The notes beneath the pieces were generated by a model. The model saw nothing but the letters and a program-made list of their open reading frames with translations. It was not told the DNA's origin and ran no database searches. This document shows positions 22,609 through 25,958 of a stretch of 25,958 nt of DNA, piece after piece. Source of the stretch: JANRIZ01 sp033764445 (GTDB lineage Bacteria; Verrucomicrobiota; Verrucomicrobiia; JAWXBN01); NCBI GenBank assembly GCA_033764445.1, contig JANRIZ010000010.1:1-25958 (forward strand), in the 5' to 3' direction. Within the stretch, counting starts at the first letter, position 1, and each line of letters begins with the position of its first letter. Made by a program: the position numbers and the translations under genes.

Positions 22609-24324
22609 ATGAGTGCCAAAACCAAAAAACTCGAGCGCAAGTACCGGGAGCTGCAGTTGCTCTACCGCATCAGCAGCATTTCCCACGCGGGACTCAAGCC
22701 CGGGCAGGTGCTCAAAAACGTGCTCCGGGAAACCGTCCGTGCCCTTTCCGCCGACGCGGGATCGATCGTGCTGCTCGACCCCAGCACGGGCATGCTCGAC
22801 ATTGAGGCCGCCCTGGGTTTCACCCACAAGGCCCTGCGTCTGAAGCTCAAGGTCGGGGAGGGGGTCACCGGCTGGGTGGCCGCCCATGGCAAGACCCTGC
22901 GGGTGGATGATGTCCGCGAGGATTCGCGTTATGTGCCGGCCCTGCCGCGGATCCGGTGCGAGATGGCCGTACCGCTGAAGGTGGGTGAGACCGTTTTCGG
23001 GGTGCTCAGCGTGGACAGCCGCCGGCCCCGCGCCTTTTCGGATGAGGACCAGGAATTGCTGGAGGCGCTGGCCGCCCAGGCCGCCCGCGTGTTGCACCAG
23101 AGCTGGATCATCAGCCAGCTCAATGAAAAGACCCAGCAATTTGAGACCCTGGCAAACATCGGCCAGACCGTGGTATCGGCCGTGCGGCTGGAGGACATCC
23201 TGCACATCGCCGTCCGCGAGGCGTGCCGCCTGCTCAAGACCGAGCTCTGTTCCCTGCTGCTGCTGACCCCCGACCGGCAGGAGCTGCTGCTGACCGCCAG
23301 CCACGGGGCCAGCGAGGACTACTCGAACAAACCCCACCTGAAGGTGCGGGAGAGCCTCGTGGGGTTTGTCATCAAGCACTGCAAGCCGCTGACGGTGCTG
23401 GACGTGCAGGAAAACCTCCAGTACCAGCAGATTGAGCTGGCCCGGCGGGAAAAGCTTGTTTCGCTCCTGAGCGTGCCACTGGTGTACGGCGGGCAGAGCA
23501 TCGGCGTCCTGAATCTCTACACCAAAAAACAGCACCGCTTTTCCAATGATGAAATCCGCATTGCCACCGCATTGGCCAGTCTATCGGCCATTGCCATCGA
23601 GAAGGCGCGGCTCAATGAGAAGGTGCTCAGCGTCGAGGACCAGCTCCGGGACAATGAACGCCTTTCGGCCCTGGGCCTGTTGGCGGCGGAAATCGCCCAT
23701 GAAATCCGAAACCCCCTGACGGTCATCAAGATGCTTTTCCACTCCATCCAGCAGGATTTCGAGGGGAATGCCTCCCGCATGGATGACTGCCGGATGGTCA
23801 TCGAGAAGATGACCCGGATGAATGCCATTGTCGACCAGGTGCTGACCTTTGCCCGGTCCAGCGAACCCGACCTACAGCCCCGGGACATTGACGTGCTTTT
23901 TGAGGAACTGCAGCTGCTGGTGCGGCACAAACTCACCAGCCAGAATATCCGCCTGGACTTTCAGATCGCCCCCGGGATGCGGTCGATCCTGCTGGACCGG
24001 GCGCAGATCGAGCAGGCCCTGCTCAACCTGATCCTCAACGCCCTCCAGGCCATGCCCGAAGGGGGGACGATCACCCTGGGCAGCCGGATGACCCAGCGGG
24101 AGGGCCTGGCCTATGCCGAGCTTTCCGTCACCGACGACGGGGTGGGCATGCCTGAACAGGTGCGGGAGCTGATTTTCCAGCCCTTTCTGACCACGAAGGC
24201 CAAGGGCACGGGCATCGGTCTGGCCATCGTGCAGAAGATTGTTGAAAATCACCGGGGCCGCATCGAGGTCGAGTCCGAGCCCGGCCACGGGTCCACCTTC
24301 CGGCTCCTGATCCCGACGGAGTAG
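22609..24324 (+). CDS. Sensor histidine kinase, GAF-GAF-HisKA-HATPase
   Basis: Soluble histidine kinase of 571 aa with no transmembrane segment. Two tandem GAF domains (about 18-165 and 180-335) are followed by HisKA with His364 in EIAHEIRNPL. HATPase_c has an N-box near Asn473/Asn477, DDGVGM from 509 and GTGIGLAI from 533. It lacks a receiver domain, so it needs a separate response regulator, which is not in the window. It starts 19 bases after glnD (GGGGAG 9 bases before ATG 22609; GTG 22606 is an alternative), so the two are probably co-transcribed and the kinase may serve nitrogen or central-metabolism signalling in an NtrB-like way (inference from linkage and the EIAHEIRNPLT H-box). Its stop is only 7 bases from the stop of the opposing endonuclease gene. 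Confidence 0.92.
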   Translation: MSAKTKKLERKYRELQLLYRISSISHAGLKPGQVLKNVLRETVRALSADAGSIVLLDPSTGMLDIEAALGFTHKALRLKLKVGEGVTGWVAAHGKTLRVDDVREDSRYVPALPRIRCEMAVPLKVGETVFGVLSVDSRRPRAFSDEDQELLEALAAQAARVLHQSWIISQLNEKTQQFETLANIGQTVVSAVRLEDILHIAVREACRLLKTELCSLLLLTPDRQELLLTASHGASEDYSNKPHLKVRESLVGFVIKHCKPLTVLDVQENLQYQQIELARREKLVSLLSVPLVYGGQSIGVLNLYTKKQHRFSNDEIRIATALASLSAIAIEKARLNEKVLSVEDQLRDNERLSALGLLAAEIAHEIRNPLTVIKMLFHSIQQDFEGNASRMDDCRMVIEKMTRMNAIVDQVLTFARSSEPDLQPRDIDVLFEELQLLVRHKLTSQNIRLDFQIAPGMRSILLDRAQIEQALLNLILNALQAMPEGGTITLGSRMTQREGLAYAELSVTDDGVGMPEQVRELIFQPFLTTKAKGTGIGLAIVQKIVENHRGRIEVESEPGHGSTFRLLIPTE

Positions 24325-24331
24325 CAGGGAT

Positions 24332-24943
24332 TCAGGGTTTGATTCCGACAATAACCAATGGGACGGCGGGGACGCCCCGGCCATTGCGGATGACATTGTA
24401 GAGTTCCCCCTCATAATAGGCCGGACCAGAGGACATTTCTTGCTGAAGGCATTTCATCGGGAGAATTTCAATGCCGACATCAATCTTGTCCTGCACAAAA
24501 AAAGCCAGATGTTTCACGAATAGGTCATAGGCCACAAAGGCGTATTTTCCAAACTGAACTTCCAATGCGACACGTTCTTTTACAAAGTCCGTCTGATTGT
24601 AGCTGAAAATGGGGGTTTCCTGCGCCTCCTCAATCTCCCTTTTCTGGATTTCAGGTGATTTGGACATGGTTTGACGGATCAAACGGGCATCTTTTGTCAC
24701 CCAGTAGGACACCCTGCTTTCCTGCCATTTCAGTTTTTGAAGGTGACTTTTGAACTGTTGATTCATGTCCACGGGGCTGTATTTCAGTTCTCCCTGCATG
24801 GTTTTCTCTTTACTGACTTTTGTTTTGCAGGCATTCGCGTCGATTTGGCCCACCACCTTTTGAACCTCCTCCCAGAGTCCCTTTTTATGGACGAGCAGAT
24901 ATTCAAGTCCGTTCAGGTGGGAATAAACCTGATCAATAATCAT
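24332..24943 (-). CDS. Type II restriction endonuclease, BglII/BstYI-like
   Basis: Endonuclease of 203 aa. The segment TDFVKERVALEVQFGKYAF (118-136) matches the BglII-family active site, with Asp119, Glu128 and Gln130 in the order D-x8-E-x-Q; Gln takes the place of the usual PD-(D/E)XK lysine. The following FVAYDLFVKHLAFFVQD and the CLQQEMSSGPAYYEGELYNVIRNGRG stretch also fit this family. Known members cut at GATC-centred hexamers (BglII AGATCT, BstYI RGATCY), so a site of that kind is the best guess. Length is near that of BstYI as I recall it. The start codon overlaps the methyltransferase stop as ATGA. A sampled line (24541-24600) is 40 percent GC by hand count against 73 percent at 24061-24120 in the kinase gene, which suggests transfer. 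Confidence 0.82.
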   Translation of the reverse strand: MIIDQVYSHLNGLEYLLVHKKGLWEEVQKVVGQIDANACKTKVSKEKTMQGELKYSPVDMNQQFKSHLQKLKWQESRVSYWVTKDARLIRQTMSKSPEIQKREIEEAQETPIFSYNQTDFVKERVALEVQFGKYAFVAYDLFVKHLAFFVQDKIDVGIEILPMKCLQQEMSSGPAYYEGELYNVIRNGRGVPAVPLVIVGIKP

Positions 24944-25914
24944 GATGTTTTTAAATTGAGTGAGGGTTGAGGCTTGATGGGGGGATGTCCGTCACCATTT
25001 GTTTCCCAGGGACGGGTAATCAGGGTTTTTCCGGCATTTGCTGGATCAAAGACCGGAGTGTGCATCGGCCTGTATTTGAGAGTGCCATTGGCAAGTTGCT
25101 GGATTCTATTGAGGGTGATATCGATGTATTTTTTGACGAGTTCCGCCCCCGCCCCGCGCCGTTTGTTTTTCAGGGCGGCGATGACAGTGGTTCCCGTTCC
25201 CAAAAACGGATCAAAAACCCAGTCATTTTCATCTGTCATCGATAAAATCAGCCGCTCGATCAGTTCAAGGGGAAATTGGCAGGGGTGGTCCGTTTTTTCC
25301 ACATGGTTGCTTTTGACATTTGGAATGGTCCATAGATCCCCTGGGTTTTTCCCCAGGGGATTGCATGAAAACGTGCCCGCCTTTGGACCTTTGAAATATT
25401 TTTTTCCGGGGTATTTCTGGGGCACCCTCACCGGGTCGAGATGAAAGGTGTAATCGTCGGATTTTGTGAACCAGTTGATGGATTCGTAACGGCCGGAAAA
25501 GCGCTTGGAGCAGTGCAATCCATGTTCGAAGTGCCAGATGATCCGGTTCCTCATTTTCATGCCCAGAGAATTAAATGCCGGGAAAAGGGCGATATCAAGC
25601 GGGACTATTTCACCCTCTTCGACATAGTTGCCCACCTGCCAGCAGATGCTGCCATTGGGTTTGAGGATGCGATGGCACTCGCGGATGATTTTGGTCTGCC
25701 ACACGATATATTTTTCCAGACGGACCTTTTTTTCGTATTCCTTGCCAATATTGTAGGGGGGAGAGGTGACGATGAGCTGGATGCATTCAGTTGGAATCTC
25801 CGCCAGGAAATCGAGGGAATCCCCACGAAACACCACGGATTGCGCGGTGCGGTCAAAGTGTTGGGAGACCTTCAGTCTGGATGCCATAGGGCCACAATAT
25901 TCAAACAAGTCCAT
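24940..25914 (-). CDS. Type II DNA methyltransferase, beta class (probable N4-cytosine)
   Basis: SAM-dependent DNA methyltransferase of 324 aa. Catalytic motif IV TSPPYN (50-55) precedes the SAM-binding motif I FDPFLGTGTT (234-243), the order of the beta class. SPPY is typical of N4-cytosine enzymes, though some N6-adenine enzymes share it. PLGKNPGDLWTIPNVKSNHVEKTDHPCQ is the usual region before motif X/I. It protects the site cut by the adjacent endonuclease; known BglII/BstYI partners are N4-cytosine methylases, which agrees. It is upstream in the pair, so it would be made before or with the endonuclease. GATATT (25923-25928) lies 8 bases before ATG 25914, possibly a -10 box with a weak -35. 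An internal start at 25887 is possible. No controller gene is seen. AT-richer than the flank. Confidence 0.9.
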   Translation of the reverse strand: MDLFEYCGPMASRLKVSQHFDRTAQSVVFRGDSLDFLAEIPTECIQLIVTSPPYNIGKEYEKKVRLEKYIVWQTKIIRECHRILKPNGSICWQVGNYVEEGEIVPLDIALFPAFNSLGMKMRNRIIWHFEHGLHCSKRFSGRYESINWFTKSDDYTFHLDPVRVPQKYPGKKYFKGPKAGTFSCNPLGKNPGDLWTIPNVKSNHVEKTDHPCQFPLELIERLILSMTDENDWVFDPFLGTGTTVIAALKNKRRGAGAELVKKYIDITLNRIQQLANGTLKYRPMHTPVFDPANAGKTLITRPWETNGDGHPPIKPQPSLNLKTS

Positions 25915-25958
25915 AGAATTGCAATATCCAAGACGCTGAAAGGGCCTGAATGGTTACA

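Noticed and set aside
24332..25914. Restriction-modification pair as part of a larger defence island.
   Set aside because: No other defence, integrase, transposase or phage gene is in the window; the left flank is housekeeping. The right side is cut by the window edge, so an island beyond it remains untested.

Overview
The window looks like chromosomal DNA of a GC-rich Gram-negative bacterium. The Verrucomicrobiota (Opitutae-like) is my best guess, from the style of the small ferredoxin, the mix of housekeeping genes and the weak use of Shine-Dalgarno sites; no rRNA or marker phylogeny is present to prove it. Coding density is high and every intergenic gap is under 300 bases. I see no tRNA, rRNA, CRISPR array, insertion sequence or prophage.

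Layout. 1-4.1 kb: a LolD/MacB-type ABC ATPase (-), a divergent Lrp/AsnC regulator (+), a GAF-PAS hybrid histidine kinase (-), a short DUF721/DciA-like protein (-) and a 4Fe-4S ferredoxin (-) with its own promoter and terminator. 4.2-9.8 kb (+): a TMTC-like membrane glycosyltransferase with TPRs, a left-handed beta-helix protein, an ABC-F ATPase and PgsA. 10.0-12.2 kb (-): a GH36-type alpha-galactosidase. 12.3-15.9 kb (+): Der, a YmdB-family phosphodiesterase and XseA. 16.2-17.2 kb (-): GDP-mannose 4,6-dehydratase. 17.3-19.2 kb (+): an unusual fusion of a sodium:solute-symporter-like membrane domain to a hotdog thioesterase. 19.2-19.7 kb (-): an FHA protein with a C-terminal membrane anchor. 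19.8-24.3 kb (+): GlnD followed closely by a double-GAF histidine kinase. 24.3-25.9 kb (-): an AT-richer type II restriction-modification pair (BglII/BstYI-like endonuclease plus SPPY-class methyltransferase), probably acquired horizontally.

How the genes relate. Most are housekeeping genes in short units: translation and ribosome (ABC-F, Der), lipid (PgsA), DNA repair (XseA), envelope sugars (Gmd, TMTC-like), nitrogen signalling (GlnD plus kinase). A recurring feature is a sigma70-like promoter whose -10 box lies only 5-10 bases before the start codon, with no Shine-Dalgarno site (lrp-like, glnD, the FHA gene, galactosidase). This suggests leaderless or ultra-short-leader mRNAs. The most unusual items are the symporter-thioesterase fusion, this promoter architecture, and the restriction-modification island abutting the GlnD-kinase unit. 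Start codons were often moved downstream of the longest open frame, to where family homology begins.
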